Source: a bacterium | GTDB taxonomy: Bacteria; Krumholzibacteriota; Krumholzibacteriia; LZORAL124-64-63 | DNA length: 42,439 bases | Assembly: GCA_014730255.1 (NCBI GenBank) | Contig: WJIQ01000226.1 | Location: 1-42,439, forward strand | Direction: 5' to 3' | The notes under the pieces: model-generated | The model's database searches: none | What the model was told of the DNA's origin: nothing | Seen by the model: the letters and a program-made list of their open reading frames with translations, nothing else | Shown here: one piece after another, positions 33,163 through 42,037 of the stretch | Layout of the letters: each line of letters opens with the position of its first letter | Numbering within the stretch: position 1 is the stretch's first letter | Position numbers and translations under genes: made by a program

Positions 33163-34569
33163 CTAGACCATCGTCAACAGGCCATGGGCCTCGAAGAGCC
33201 GGTCCTGGATCTGCACGCCCTGCGGGCACGCCCCGTGGCAGGGTGCGTCGCACTCGAGGCACGCCGCCGCGTTCTGCCCGCCGAGCCGTGCGTACTTGCG
33301 CATGGCGTATTTCTGCCGTCCCTGCTTCTGGTAGTAGTACGCGTAGCGCAGGATCGTGTTCACCGGCAGGCGCTGCGGACAGGCGCTCGTGCAGGCGCTG
33401 CAGCTGAACCGGCAATTGCGGCTGCGGAACGCCGACGCGTACTCGTCCAGCATCGCCGCCCCCGCCCCAGTCAACTGGGTGCCCGAGAGGGGCAGGATAC
33501 GGTCGATCGCCTCGAACGTCGCCAGGGAGGGGCAGATGGTGTGAGCATCGGGATTGCGCAGGACCCACTGGTAGCTCTTGCGATCGAGCTCCTCCTGGGT
33601 CCTGATCCCGTGCCGCTCGATGAAGGGCCTGCTCTCGGCGAGGGATCTCTCGAACTCGGGCCGGCGCCGCTCCATGTAGTCGCGGATGCGCTCGGTCGCC
33701 TCGGCGTGCGTGGCGCCGGTCCCCTCGAGGTGGTCGTACCAGCCCTGGACCTGCTCGCTCGGATTGTCGGGATCGAATTCGGGCATCTCGATGATGCCGG
33801 TGGCCGACTTCATGATGGTCGTGCCGACGTTCTTCTCCTTGCAGGCGGCGAGCACCCGCTCACCTTCGTCCTTGTTGACGAAACCGTAGGACAGGAGCAT
33901 GACGTCGAACCGGCCATCCGCGACGGCCTTCAACAGCACGGTGTCCATGGCGTCCGGCTCGTCGCCGCGCGGCCCGTGGCTGCTGATGCCCACGTGCTTG
34001 AGCTTGCCCTCGGCCTTGAGCTGCTCGCAGGCGGCATGGAACGGCTCGTAGGTGACCAGGTCGAGGTAGGCGATGCCATGCATGTAGAGCGCGTCGACGT
34101 GATCGGTCGCCAGCCGGCCGAGGCACGCGTTGAAGCGCTCGACGATGGCCTGGCGGTCCGGGCGGTCGTCGATGCCGAGCTTGGTGACGATGAAGATCCG
34201 GTCGCGTTCCATGTGCGGCATGGCCTGGCCGATCTTCGTCTCCGAGTCGCCGTTGCCGTAGACCTCGGCGGTATCGAAGAGGTTGATGCCGTGGTCATAG
34301 GCATAGCGCACCACGTTGGGCTCGGAGATCATGCCGCAACCCATGCCGATGTCCGAGACGCGAAAGCCCGTGCGGCCGAGCGTGCGGTGACGGTTGATGC
34401 GCGGGGGCTCGGACGGCGATCCGTCGGGTACGGTCTCGGTGGCCGGTCGGTTGCCGGCGCAGCCGGTGGCGGCGGCCAGGGCTGCGGTGCCGCCGGCGGT
34501 CAGGAAACGGCGCCGGCTGACGCCGGTCTCCTGGTCGTGCGGTGGTCTCGATCCGGGCGGTGTACTCAT
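33163..34569 (-). CDS. Tat-exported aldo/keto reductase with C-terminal 4Fe-4S domain
   Basis: This 468-aa protein starts with a Tat signal (VSRRRFLTAGGTAALAAATGC), perhaps as a lipoprotein. The central TIM barrel has the aldo/keto reductase residues Asp99, Tyr104, Lys130 and His164 (NLFDTAEVYG, VTKLG, LYMHGI). The C-terminal part has two cysteine groups, CRFSCSACTSACP and CLECDAPCHGACP, that should hold [4Fe-4S] clusters. A barrel of this type working outside the cytoplasm with Fe-S clusters suggests electron transfer with the polyferredoxin rather than simple NADPH use (inference). It starts 14 bp after the end of that gene. Confidence 0.92.
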   Translation of the reverse strand: MSTPPGSRPPHDQETGVSRRRFLTAGGTAALAAATGCAGNRPATETVPDGSPSEPPRINRHRTLGRTGFRVSDIGMGCGMISEPNVVRYAYDHGINLFDTAEVYGNGDSETKIGQAMPHMERDRIFIVTKLGIDDRPDRQAIVERFNACLGRLATDHVDALYMHGIAYLDLVTYEPFHAACEQLKAEGKLKHVGISSHGPRGDEPDAMDTVLLKAVADGRFDVMLLSYGFVNKDEGERVLAACKEKNVGTTIMKSATGIIEMPEFDPDNPSEQVQGWYDHLEGTGATHAEATERIRDYMERRRPEFERSLAESRPFIERHGIRTQEELDRKSYQWVLRNPDAHTICPSLATFEAIDRILPLSGTQLTGAGAAMLDEYASAFRSRNCRFSCSACTSACPQRLPVNTILRYAYYYQKQGRQKYAMRKYARLGGQNAAACLECDAPCHGACPQGVQIQDRLFEAHGLLTMV

Positions 34570-34583
34570 GACGGTCCCTCTCG

Positions 34584-36230
34584 TCAGTCGCCGTATGGAT
34601 CACCGTATCCGCCGCCGGTCGGCGTCAGCAGCGGCTGGTTGTCGGGATGCCGGGCCTCCCCCGCGCTGGTGACGCGGATGGCGGCGCGGTCCCGGAACGG
34701 GCACTTGGTCTCGCAGATGCCGCAACCGGTGCAGCGGTCGGGATCGACGCGCGGGAACTTGAGCGTGCGGGTCGAGCCGTCGCGCTGGACGGCCTCCTCG
34801 AGCACGAAGGTGATGGCCTTGTCGGGCACCGGGCAGTGCTCCTCGCAGACGATGCACTCGCGGCCGTAGGCGTAAGGCAAGCAGCGGGTCGTATCGATCA
34901 CGGCCAGGCCGATCTTGACCTGCTTCTTCTCGTCGAGCGGCAGGGGCTCGATGGCGCCGGTCGGGCAGACCTGACCGCAGGCATGGCACTCGAACTCGCA
35001 CCAGCCGATCGCCGGCACCAGCACCGGCGACCACAGCCCCTCCAGGCCGGCCTCCGTCCACGTCGGCTGCAGACCGCCGGACGGGCAGGTCTGCATGCAC
35101 ATCCCGCACTTGACGCAGCGCGCGAGGAAATCGGGCTCGGCCCGGGCGCCCGGCGGCCGGATGAGCGACGGCTCGTAGGTCGCGGCCTGGCTCGCGGGCG
35201 TGATGCGCGCCATGGCCACCGCGCCGACCCCGGCCGCGACCGAGGCGAGCGCGCGCCGCTTGCCCACGTCCACCGAGCCGGACGACGTCCGCCGCCACGG
35301 CTCGACCCAGCGGAAGTCGAGCCCCTGACGGTCGCATGCGGCCACGCAGTTCCAGCAACCGAAGCACTCGGTGGCCAGCCACTCGTCGGGCTTCTCCGGC
35401 TGGGCGGCGGCCGGGCAGGCCATGGTGCACTTCTGGCACTGGTTGCAGGCCGAGGGGTCGCTGGTCAGGCGCAGCAGTGGCCGGCGCGAGACCAGCCCCA
35501 GCAGACCGCCCAGCGGACAGACGTACCGGCACCAGAAGCGGTTGCGCACGAGATTGAGCACGAGCGCGGCCACGAAGACCAGGAACACGACGTCGGTCCC
35601 GGTGAAGACGCGGATCTCGGTGGCGGTCACCCGCTCCTGCCACCAGCGGTAGAAGGGCTCGGTCACGTCGCGCAGATGCAGGCCGCCGAGGTGCGGGTCG
35701 CCGAGGTAGACGGCGTTGGACACCGCGCTGACCGTCACGTCGAGCGCCGGCAGGACGGTGAGCGCGAGGCTGCGGTACAGCAGGGCGAAGGGGTCGAGGA
35801 CGCCGGCCCACTGCACCCCGAAGACCGCCATCACCAGCAGGGCGATCACCACGAGGTACTTCGCGCGCTGCCAGACGCTGAACCCGGAGGTGCGCGGCCG
35901 CACGCGTCCGAACTGCCGGCGCAGGCTGCCGACCGCGTTGTGCAGCGTGCCGAACGGGCAGAACCACCCGCAGAACACGCGCCCGAGAATCAGCGTGACC
36001 ACGATCGTGACCGCACCGAGCAGCGAGATCCCCGCCAGCGTGTTCGACGACAGCCACGACGTGATCATGAGCAGGGGATCGAGGTCGAAGAAGGTGCTCA
36101 CCGGCGCCCCGGGCGCTGCGCCGTTGGCCGGCCGGTTGGCCGCCAGCAGCACCAGGAACAGGAGCAGCACCAGGGTCTGCACCCCGCGGCGGATCCAGAT
36201 GATCCTGCGGGCTCGCGCGGTCGCGGTCAC
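34584..36230 (-). CDS. Membrane polyferredoxin (NapH/RdxA-like 4Fe-4S protein)
   Basis: This 548-aa inner-membrane protein carries electrons across or along the membrane. An N-terminal helix is followed by further helices and the paired NapH-type motifs CGWFCPFGTLHN and CRYVCPLGGLLG. Then come CNQCQKCTMACP, CFGCWNCVAACD, a further Tat-like helix, CVKCGMCMQTCP, a degenerate group around CEFECHACGQVCP, CIVCEEHCP and CTGCGICETKCP, enough for about six clusters. The start is GTG at 36230, overlapping the DUF362 stop (GTGA). Confidence 0.92.
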   Translation of the reverse strand: MTATARARRIIWIRRGVQTLVLLLFLVLLAANRPANGAAPGAPVSTFFDLDPLLMITSWLSSNTLAGISLLGAVTIVVTLILGRVFCGWFCPFGTLHNAVGSLRRQFGRVRPRTSGFSVWQRAKYLVVIALLVMAVFGVQWAGVLDPFALLYRSLALTVLPALDVTVSAVSNAVYLGDPHLGGLHLRDVTEPFYRWWQERVTATEIRVFTGTDVVFLVFVAALVLNLVRNRFWCRYVCPLGGLLGLVSRRPLLRLTSDPSACNQCQKCTMACPAAAQPEKPDEWLATECFGCWNCVAACDRQGLDFRWVEPWRRTSSGSVDVGKRRALASVAAGVGAVAMARITPASQAATYEPSLIRPPGARAEPDFLARCVKCGMCMQTCPSGGLQPTWTEAGLEGLWSPVLVPAIGWCEFECHACGQVCPTGAIEPLPLDEKKQVKIGLAVIDTTRCLPYAYGRECIVCEEHCPVPDKAITFVLEEAVQRDGSTRTLKFPRVDPDRCTGCGICETKCPFRDRAAIRVTSAGEARHPDNQPLLTPTGGGYGDPYGD

Positions 36231-37174
36231 GACAGGACGCGCTCGACCGGATCGAGGGAGCGGAAGTCCATGGTGCCCAGGCCGCGCGCCTCGGCGGCGG
36301 CCACCGTCCGGATCGACCGCGGATCGCGACCCATCAACTCGGCCCCGAGCGCATCGAGGGCCACGACGTCGGTGCCGGCGGCCACGATGCCCCGCACCTC
36401 GACGTCGTCCGGATCCCCGCCCTGCGGACCGTGTCGCAGCAGCACGCGCACGGCGTCGATCACCGTCAGCCGCGGCTTCATGAACCCGGTGATGTCCGGC
36501 AGGCAAGCCTCCATGTTCTGGTGCCAGGAGCCACGGTTGCCCCCGATCACGCCCATGTAGTTCTTCATCGCCATCGACAGCCGGGTCAGGCCGTGGTGCT
36601 TGAGCACGGGCACGTTGATCACCAGGTCTGCCTCGACGATCTCCACGTACAGCGGCCAGGATTCGAGGAACTCGCCGCCGATCTTCATGTCGCGGAATCG
36701 CTTGCTGTCCAGGTAGACCATGCGGCCGCCGACCGCCTCGACACGGCCCTCGATGCCGCTGTTGCGGTAGCACTGCCGCGCCGGATGGCAGGGGTGATCG
36801 CCGACCTTGACCTCCTTGGCCCCGGCGTCCAGGCACAGCCGGGTCAGCGTGCTGACGACGTTGGGGTTGGTGTTGGCGGCCAGCTCGGGGCGCCGGTTCC
36901 AGCCGATGTTCGGCTTGATCCAGACCACGTCGCCCTTGCTGACGAAGCGGGTCATGCCGCCCAGCCCATCGATGGCCGCCTCGGTGAGCCGCGTCGCGGC
37001 CACCTCGAGGTCGGCGGTCGCGAGCGCCGACTCCTCCCAGCGGGCGATGGCCAGCTGCGCCGCCATGGGGTCGGCGAGCGCGGACCGGCGCAGCGCGGCG
37101 GCATCGGTCAGGAGCAGGCCGCCGCCGATCAGCGCGGAGGTGCGGATGAAGTCACGGCGGGAGGGACAGGACAT
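36227..37174 (-). CDS. Tat-exported DUF362 protein with LarA-like residue spacing
   Basis: This 315-aa protein has a Tat signal (SRRDFIRTSALIGGG) and one DUF362 domain. Seen in sequence: GDHP with His127, KHHG with His193/His194, MKNYMGVIGG with Lys204, and His218 in SWHQNM. The KN-x-x-G and following His are usual in DUF362, but the His in GDHP is not what I expect for the family. As I recall, LarA of L. plantarum uses His108, His174, Lys184 and His200 with the nickel-pincer nucleotide, giving spacings of 66, 10 and 16; here they are 67, 10 and 14. GGAGGT precedes the start. It is the first gene of the operon ending in larC. Confidence 0.88.
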   Translation of the reverse strand: MSCPSRRDFIRTSALIGGGLLLTDAAALRRSALADPMAAQLAIARWEESALATADLEVAATRLTEAAIDGLGGMTRFVSKGDVVWIKPNIGWNRRPELAANTNPNVVSTLTRLCLDAGAKEVKVGDHPCHPARQCYRNSGIEGRVEAVGGRMVYLDSKRFRDMKIGGEFLESWPLYVEIVEADLVINVPVLKHHGLTRLSMAMKNYMGVIGGNRGSWHQNMEACLPDITGFMKPRLTVIDAVRVLLRHGPQGGDPDDVEVRGIVAAGTDVVALDALGAELMGRDPRSIRTVAAAEARGLGTMDFRSLDPVERVLS

Positions 37175-37223
37175 GACGCACCTCCGGGAGCGGAGCGTGG
37201 TACCGGTGGCAGGCATTCCGTGG

Positions 37224-37252
37224 AGTATAGGGGACGCGGCGCGCGAGGTCCA
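37224..37252 (-). promoter_or_regulatory. Promoter of the DUF362-lar operon
   Basis: The minus strand reads TGGACC (37247-37252), a 17-bp spacer, then TATACT (37224-37229). The ATG lies 50 bp downstream. The upstream remainder of this gap also has a direct repeat of GGATCGGCGCCG at 37294 and 37315 (plus strand). Confidence 0.55.
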
Positions 37253-37336
37253 GGAATGGCGCAAGCTGCTTTTTGACAGTGGTTTTCATCTGTGGATCGG
37301 CGCCGGCCAGATGGGGATCGGCGCCGCGGCCCGGGA

Positions 37337-38068
37337 TCAGAACGCGTCCTCGTACGCACGCCGCTCCGCCTCCGTCTCGTAGACCGCACGACCGCGGGCG
37401 AATCGGCCCGAGCGCCTCAGCAGCGCCTCGAAGGCCTTGGGCGAGATCGCGCGCGGGTCGACGTTCAGGCAGGGCCGGCCCATGATCTTGAGCGAGGCCA
37501 GCTCCAGGCAGGCGCACGCGAACTCCGAGCAGAACGTCGGCCGGATCACGGGCTGCGTGCCCATGCGCTCCTTCAGCGACAGCGCCACGGGATCGTTCTC
37601 CGGCCCGTAGGCCAGCACGTACAGCTCGGTCAGGAACCGGCGACCACCGCGGCCGAGGTACCGCATCTTCGTGACGCTGCGCTTGGCGCGCGCCTCCGAG
37701 TAGGCGGGGGACACGCCGCTCGACTGCGGCGTGTTGCGGGCCAGGAGGCTCGCCACCCGCCCGATCTCCGTGCGGAGCGGCAGGTCGTCGCTGCGGAAGA
37801 CCACCAGCGACTCGTCGAAGTCGATGTTCGCCTCCTCGACCCCGTTGGTGTCGGGCAGGGCCTCGCAGATCCGGCCCCGCCGGGAGCACACCGCCGCGTG
37901 CTCGGACCGCATCGACCCCCTGTACATGCGTGAGAACAGGGCCTGGCCGGCGACGATCCGCCGCCCGGTCTTCGTGGCGTCCGTGTCCCGCCAGACCTTG
38001 GTGATGAGGATGTCGCCGGCGCCCGGAACCAGCGGCGGCAGCGCGAGGAACTGCTTCTTCTCACCCAT
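37337..38068 (-). CDS. Putative YiiX-like permuted papain-fold (NlpC/P60-type) enzyme
   Basis: This 243-aa protein has the arrangement of permuted NlpC/P60 enzymes. GDILITKVW is near the N-terminus, His57 is in SEHAAVC, a strand lies around ESLVVFR, and the nucleophile Cys180 is in TFCSEFACACLELA. Such enzymes cleave peptidoglycan peptides or amide/thioester bonds in lipids. No signal peptide is seen, so a cytoplasmic substrate is likely. Several extra cysteines are present. It has its own strong promoter overlapping the end of the metallophosphatase gene. Confidence 0.6.
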   Translation of the reverse strand: MGEKKQFLALPPLVPGAGDILITKVWRDTDATKTGRRIVAGQALFSRMYRGSMRSEHAAVCSRRGRICEALPDTNGVEEANIDFDESLVVFRSDDLPLRTEIGRVASLLARNTPQSSGVSPAYSEARAKRSVTKMRYLGRGGRRFLTELYVLAYGPENDPVALSLKERMGTQPVIRPTFCSEFACACLELASLKIMGRPCLNVDPRAISPKAFEALLRRSGRFARGRAVYETEAERRAYEDAF

Positions 38069-38116
38069 GTCGATCGCCTCCCGGGTCCCGTTCGGTCGCC
38101 AGACACGAGCGCGGCG

Positions 38117-38146
38117 ATCCTATCACTCCTGAATACGTCGTGTCAA
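38117..38146 (-). promoter_or_regulatory. Promoter of the YiiX-like gene
   Basis: TTGACA (minus strand, 38141-38146) is a perfect -35, followed after 18 bp by TAGGAT (38117-38122) with a TGA in the extended -10 position. The -35 overlaps the metallophosphatase stop codon. Confidence 0.65.
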
Positions 38147-39036
38147 TTGGGCGCCGGAAGCGAGAACGTGTAGGCGTGGCGCGCGAGCGGTTCGGGATCG
38201 CCGGTCCGATAGGTGTCCACGCGGACCTCGCCGGCCCCGGTGATCGAGAACACGCGGAACATCGGCGCATGGCGGGTCTTGTCGGGGATCTTGGTGCGCT
38301 CCAGCGCCGGGATGTGCAGATGGTGCACGTGGCCGATCGCGCGGGAGTGGACGACCCGGTCCATGTCCATGTGCAGGTCGCCGGAGATCACCACCGCGAG
38401 GTTGGGCTCGGCGACGACCTCGGCGAAACGCGGATGGTGCACCCCCTTCCCGGCGTTCTCCGGATAGGCGCCCGCCCGGGCCGCGTGGACGACGAGGAAG
38501 ACCGGCCGGGGCGCGACGGTGCGGACCTGCGCGAGGATCCAGTCGATGCCGTCGTCCTCGAAATCGCGCCCATGATCCGGCGAGGCATGGACCATGACCA
38601 CCGGACCGCGATCGCGGACGTAGCGTGTGCTCGTGATCTCCGCGTTCCAGCGGCCGGCGTAGTCGAGATAGCGCGCCACGGTGGCGTCGTGCTCCTCGTT
38701 CCCCATGATCGGATAGAACGGCGGGTCGAGCCGCTGCAGGACCGCCGTGGCGTTCTCGTACTGGACCACGGTGCCGCGATGGGCGAGGTCCCCCACGCCG
38801 ACCACGAAGTCGATCCGCCCGCGGGCGGCGAGCGCGTTCACGTCCCGGACGGCGGCCGCGAGCCCCGGAAAGACGGGGTCGGGCTTGGGCTCGGCGTCGC
38901 CGAGCACGGCGAAGCGCACCACGACGTCTTCGTGGGCAGGCTCCGCCGCGACCGCTTGCGCCAGCGTCGACACGGCGGCGGCGAGGGTGGCGGCGAGCGC
39001 GAGGCGGCGGAGGATGGGCCGGCGATGCGTGCGCAT
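38143..39036 (-). CDS. Secreted calcineurin-like metallophosphatase
   Basis: This 297-aa protein has a signal peptide (LRRLALAATLAAAVSTLAQAVAAE). The metallophosphoesterase motifs appear in order: FAVLGDAEPKPDP, VGVGDLAHRG, IMGNEEHDA, VVHAAR, and SGDLHMD in place of GHxH. It probably hydrolyses a phosphate ester outside the cytoplasm. The first motif has GDAE rather than DxH, so metal binding may differ. It begins 41 bp after the stop of the DUF4403-like gene, likely in one transcript. Confidence 0.86.
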   Translation of the reverse strand: MRTHRRPILRRLALAATLAAAVSTLAQAVAAEPAHEDVVVRFAVLGDAEPKPDPVFPGLAAAVRDVNALAARGRIDFVVGVGDLAHRGTVVQYENATAVLQRLDPPFYPIMGNEEHDATVARYLDYAGRWNAEITSTRYVRDRGPVVMVHASPDHGRDFEDDGIDWILAQVRTVAPRPVFLVVHAARAGAYPENAGKGVHHPRFAEVVAEPNLAVVISGDLHMDMDRVVHSRAIGHVHHLHIPALERTKIPDKTRHAPMFRVFSITGAGEVRVDTYRTGDPEPLARHAYTFSLPAPN

Positions 39037-39077
39037 GGTTCGTCGCTCTCCCGGATGGGTCCGGCGGTGTCGGGTTC

Positions 39078-39674
39078 TCAGGCCTCGGCGGCATCCTCGC
39101 GCGCGTTCACCCGCGGGCCGAGGTCCAGGTCGACCGCACCGCGGCCCACGACGTCGATGGCCACCTCGATCCCGGCGGGATCGGTCGCGATCCGGCGCGG
39201 CGTCAGCCGTGTGAACTCCAGCCGGATGTGGCCGCGGTCGCCGAACGGTACGTCGGTGAGGGTGTCGGCGAGGCGGTCCAGGGGCTCCTCCAGGGAGACG
39301 TCCAGGGCCTTCTCGAGACGGTTCTTCAGGGGCCGCTGCAGGAGCTTGTCGGCCGCCTTGAGGATCCGGTGCTCGGTCTCGAACGCCAGCTCGAGGCGCT
39401 GGATCGAGAGGCGGCGCGTCGCGGGGTCGTAGACCGGATCGCCGAGCAGCACGACCTGACCCTCGGGCTTCAGGGGCAGCTTCATCATGCGGGTCACGGC
39501 GAAGCGCACCGTCACCTCGACGCGGTCCTCGTGGGATCGCAGGTCGAGGTCGTCGATGCGGATGATCACCCCGTCGCGCACCTCGACCTCGCGGCTGGTG
39601 AGCTGGTCGCGGGCCAGGTCGCGCAGGGTGGCGTAGGGGATGGTCACGTTGATGCCGAACTCGAATCCTGGCAT
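39078..39674 (-). CDS. DUF4403-like protein
   Basis: This 198-aa protein begins FEFGINVTIPYATLRDLARD and shows the alternating beta pattern with LDLRSHEDRVEVTVRF, GQVVLLGDPVYDPATRRLSI and HRILKAADKLLQRPLKNRLEKAL. That resembles one half of DUF4403 proteins, a family likened to lipid-binding BPI/SMP folds. It has no signal peptide, so it would stay in the cytoplasm. AGGAGGA precedes the start. Function unknown. Confidence 0.6.
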   Translation of the reverse strand: MPGFEFGINVTIPYATLRDLARDQLTSREVEVRDGVIIRIDDLDLRSHEDRVEVTVRFAVTRMMKLPLKPEGQVVLLGDPVYDPATRRLSIQRLELAFETEHRILKAADKLLQRPLKNRLEKALDVSLEEPLDRLADTLTDVPFGDRGHIRLEFTRLTPRRIATDPAGIEVAIDVVGRGAVDLDLGPRVNAREDAAEA

Positions 39675-39762
39675 GGGGTCCTCCTCTCGTCCTGGTGGTC
39701 GTCGTTCACGGTCACTGCACAGGATGGGGTCGATCGTGCGGATCCGCCCGGTGACCGGGTCA

Positions 39763-41988
39763 CTACCGGACCAGCGTCACCTGGTCATGCACCACGCGTC
39801 CGGCGGCCTCGAGGCGGCAGAAATAGGTGCCGCTGGGCATCTCCCGACCACGTTCGTCGCGACCGTTCCACCTGACCTCGTGTCGCCCGGCCGGGACGAT
39901 GCCGTCGACGAGGGTGCGCACGAGGCGCCCACGGACGTCGAGGACCCTGATGGTCGCAGGGCCGGACTGCGATATCGTGCAGGTGATCGTCGTGTGCGGA
40001 TTGAACGGATTGGGATGGGCCGAGAGCCCGGGACCGGCGATCGGCAGGTCCTCGTCGGGATCGGTCTCGGCAGGATCGTCCTCGAGGACGACGGCGCCGT
40101 CGCACTGCTGCCAGGCGATCTGCAGGCCGGACGTTTCATCGGCCACGAAGACGAGGTTCTCGCCGACGGTGACGCCGAGGGCGAAGTCGGGCGTGGCGAT
40201 CGCCCCGACGAGCACCGGGCTTCCCGGCGACGAGACGTCGAGCACCTGCAGGCCGGCATAGGCGTCGGCCACGTACGCATACTGGCCCGCGACGACGATG
40301 TCGTGAACCCGGCCCGGCGAGTTCCACTCGCCGACGGAGACGGCGGCCTCGGGATCGGAGATGTCGATCACCTCGAGACCGACGTAATTGCAGGCGACGT
40401 AGAGGTGATTCCCGTGGGCGGTCACGTCCATGGCCACGGTCTGGACATCCACATCGCCGACGATCATCGGCGACCGGGGATCGGTGATGTCGATCACGCG
40501 GAGGTCGGAGACGCTGAGGGCCACGTAGGCGTGGTCGCCGGCGATGGCGATGGCTTTGTGGCGGTGAGGTTCGTCCACCGAGGCGACGATCACCGGCTCG
40601 GCGGGCACCGAGATGTCGATCACCTGCAGGCCGCCCTCCCGATCCGCCACGAACGCGTGGCTGCCGGCCACGGCGACATCGAGAGCCCGGCCTGGCGTAT
40701 CCAGGATGCCGACCGTCACCGGTGACGGCGGCGCGGAGATGTCGACCACCTGGAGACCGGCGGTCCCGGCCGCCACGTAGGCATGGCTGCCGGCCACGGC
40801 GACACCCAGAGCCCCGGCCCCCGCGGGGACCTCCACCGTCCCGACCACCATCGGCGCATCCGGCGGCCACGTGTCGACCACCTGCAGGCCGGCGGCGCCG
40901 TCGGCCACGTAGGCGTACTGGCCCGCGATGGCGACATCGAAGGCGCTGCCCGGAGTGTCCGCGGTCCCGACGAGCGACGCCGGTACCGGACCCGCCAGCG
41001 CGAGGACCTGCAGGCCACTGCCGTCGTCCGCCACGCAGACGAGGCCACCGGCGATCGCCACGCCGAACGACCGGTCGTCGGTCGCGATCGCACCGACGAG
41101 AGCCGGGAGTTCCGGATCGGCCACGTCGATCACCTGCAGGCCGGCGTCCCGGTCGGCCACGTAGGCATGGTGGCCGGAGATCGCGACATCCACCGCGCAA
41201 TCGGGCGTATCGGCGGTGCCGACGACCACCGGTGCGTCGGGCACCGTGATGTCGACGACCTGCAGACCGGCGAAGCAAGCCGCCACGTAGAGGTACTGCA
41301 CGTGGGTTCCGATCTCACCGGCGGCGACACCATAGCCCCAGCCCGTGTCCAGGGTGCCGACGAACTGCGGATCGTCGGGCACGGAGACGTCGATCACCGC
41401 CAGGCCCGTGGTGTTCGCGGCGACGTAGGCATGGCTGCCGACGACCTCGATGTCCTCGACCGAGAAGCCGACGTCCAGATCCGCGATGATCTCGGGATAC
41501 TCCGGCGTCGAGATGTCGATGACATGGATCGTGGAATACTGGCCGAAGACGGTCCCGACATGGACGAGGTCGCCAGCGATCGCGATGCCCTCGGCCCGGT
41601 GGGACGTCGCCACGGCCGCGACGATCTCCGGCGCCCCGGGCACCGAGAGGTCGACCACCTGCACGGACCCGGGATACGGATAGTCGGGATCGCCGCACGC
41701 GACGTACGCGTACGACCCGGCGACCACCACGCGCCTGGCCGCTTGCGGGGTCGCGACCGAGCCGACGATCCGCGGGTTTCCGGGCTCGGCGAGGTCGATC
41801 ACCTGCAGCCCCGCGTCCTTGTCGGCCACGACGGCATGCTGGCCGGCGATCGCGACGGCCATGGCGTTGCCGGGCGTGTCGCGCCGGCCGAGGAAGTGGA
41901 GGTGGCCTCCGTAGTCGACGCAGTCCTGGGCCAGCGCAGCCGACGCCAGCAGGGATGCGGCGACCAGGGCGAGCATCGGGGTTCGCAT
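39763..41988 (-). CDS. Secreted LVIVD-repeat beta-propeller protein with FlgD-like C-terminal domain
   Basis: This 741-aa exported protein has a signal peptide (MRTPMLALVAASLLASAALAQ). Thirteen complete and one partial repeats of about 42 residues follow, each with the form VAIAGxxAYVADxxAGLQVIDxSxP. These are LVIVD repeats, which build beta-propellers; thirteen-plus repeats suggest two propellers. The last 80 residues are a FlgD-like Ig domain (HPNPFNPHTTIT, WNGRDERGREMPSGTYFCRL). AAGGAGGA precedes the start. A binding role at the cell surface is likely. Confidence 0.92.
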   Translation of the reverse strand: MRTPMLALVAASLLASAALAQDCVDYGGHLHFLGRRDTPGNAMAVAIAGQHAVVADKDAGLQVIDLAEPGNPRIVGSVATPQAARRVVVAGSYAYVACGDPDYPYPGSVQVVDLSVPGAPEIVAAVATSHRAEGIAIAGDLVHVGTVFGQYSTIHVIDISTPEYPEIIADLDVGFSVEDIEVVGSHAYVAANTTGLAVIDVSVPDDPQFVGTLDTGWGYGVAAGEIGTHVQYLYVAACFAGLQVVDITVPDAPVVVGTADTPDCAVDVAISGHHAYVADRDAGLQVIDVADPELPALVGAIATDDRSFGVAIAGGLVCVADDGSGLQVLALAGPVPASLVGTADTPGSAFDVAIAGQYAYVADGAAGLQVVDTWPPDAPMVVGTVEVPAGAGALGVAVAGSHAYVAAGTAGLQVVDISAPPSPVTVGILDTPGRALDVAVAGSHAFVADREGGLQVIDISVPAEPVIVASVDEPHRHKAIAIAGDHAYVALSVSDLRVIDITDPRSPMIVGDVDVQTVAMDVTAHGNHLYVACNYVGLEVIDISDPEAAVSVGEWNSPGRVHDIVVAGQYAYVADAYAGLQVLDVSSPGSPVLVGAIATPDFALGVTVGENLVFVADETSGLQIAWQQCDGAVVLEDDPAETDPDEDLPIAGPGLSAHPNPFNPHTTITCTISQSGPATIRVLDVRGRLVRTLVDGIVPAGRHEVRWNGRDERGREMPSGTYFCRLEAAGRVVHDQVTLVR

Positions 41989-42037
41989 CCGGTGTCCTCC
42001 TTCTCAGGGTCCGGCCGCGCGGGTTTCGCACCCGATG

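Noticed and set aside
37264-37300. Resemblance of GGTTTTCATCTGTGG to the word shared by the two 226-bp repeats
   Set aside because: Only about ten bases resemble it, in a different order, and the flanks do not align.
39763-41988. Periodic DNA of about 126 bp that might suggest a repeat array
   Set aside because: The period equals the 42-residue protein repeat and units vary as coding sequence does; there are no spacers as in CRISPR.
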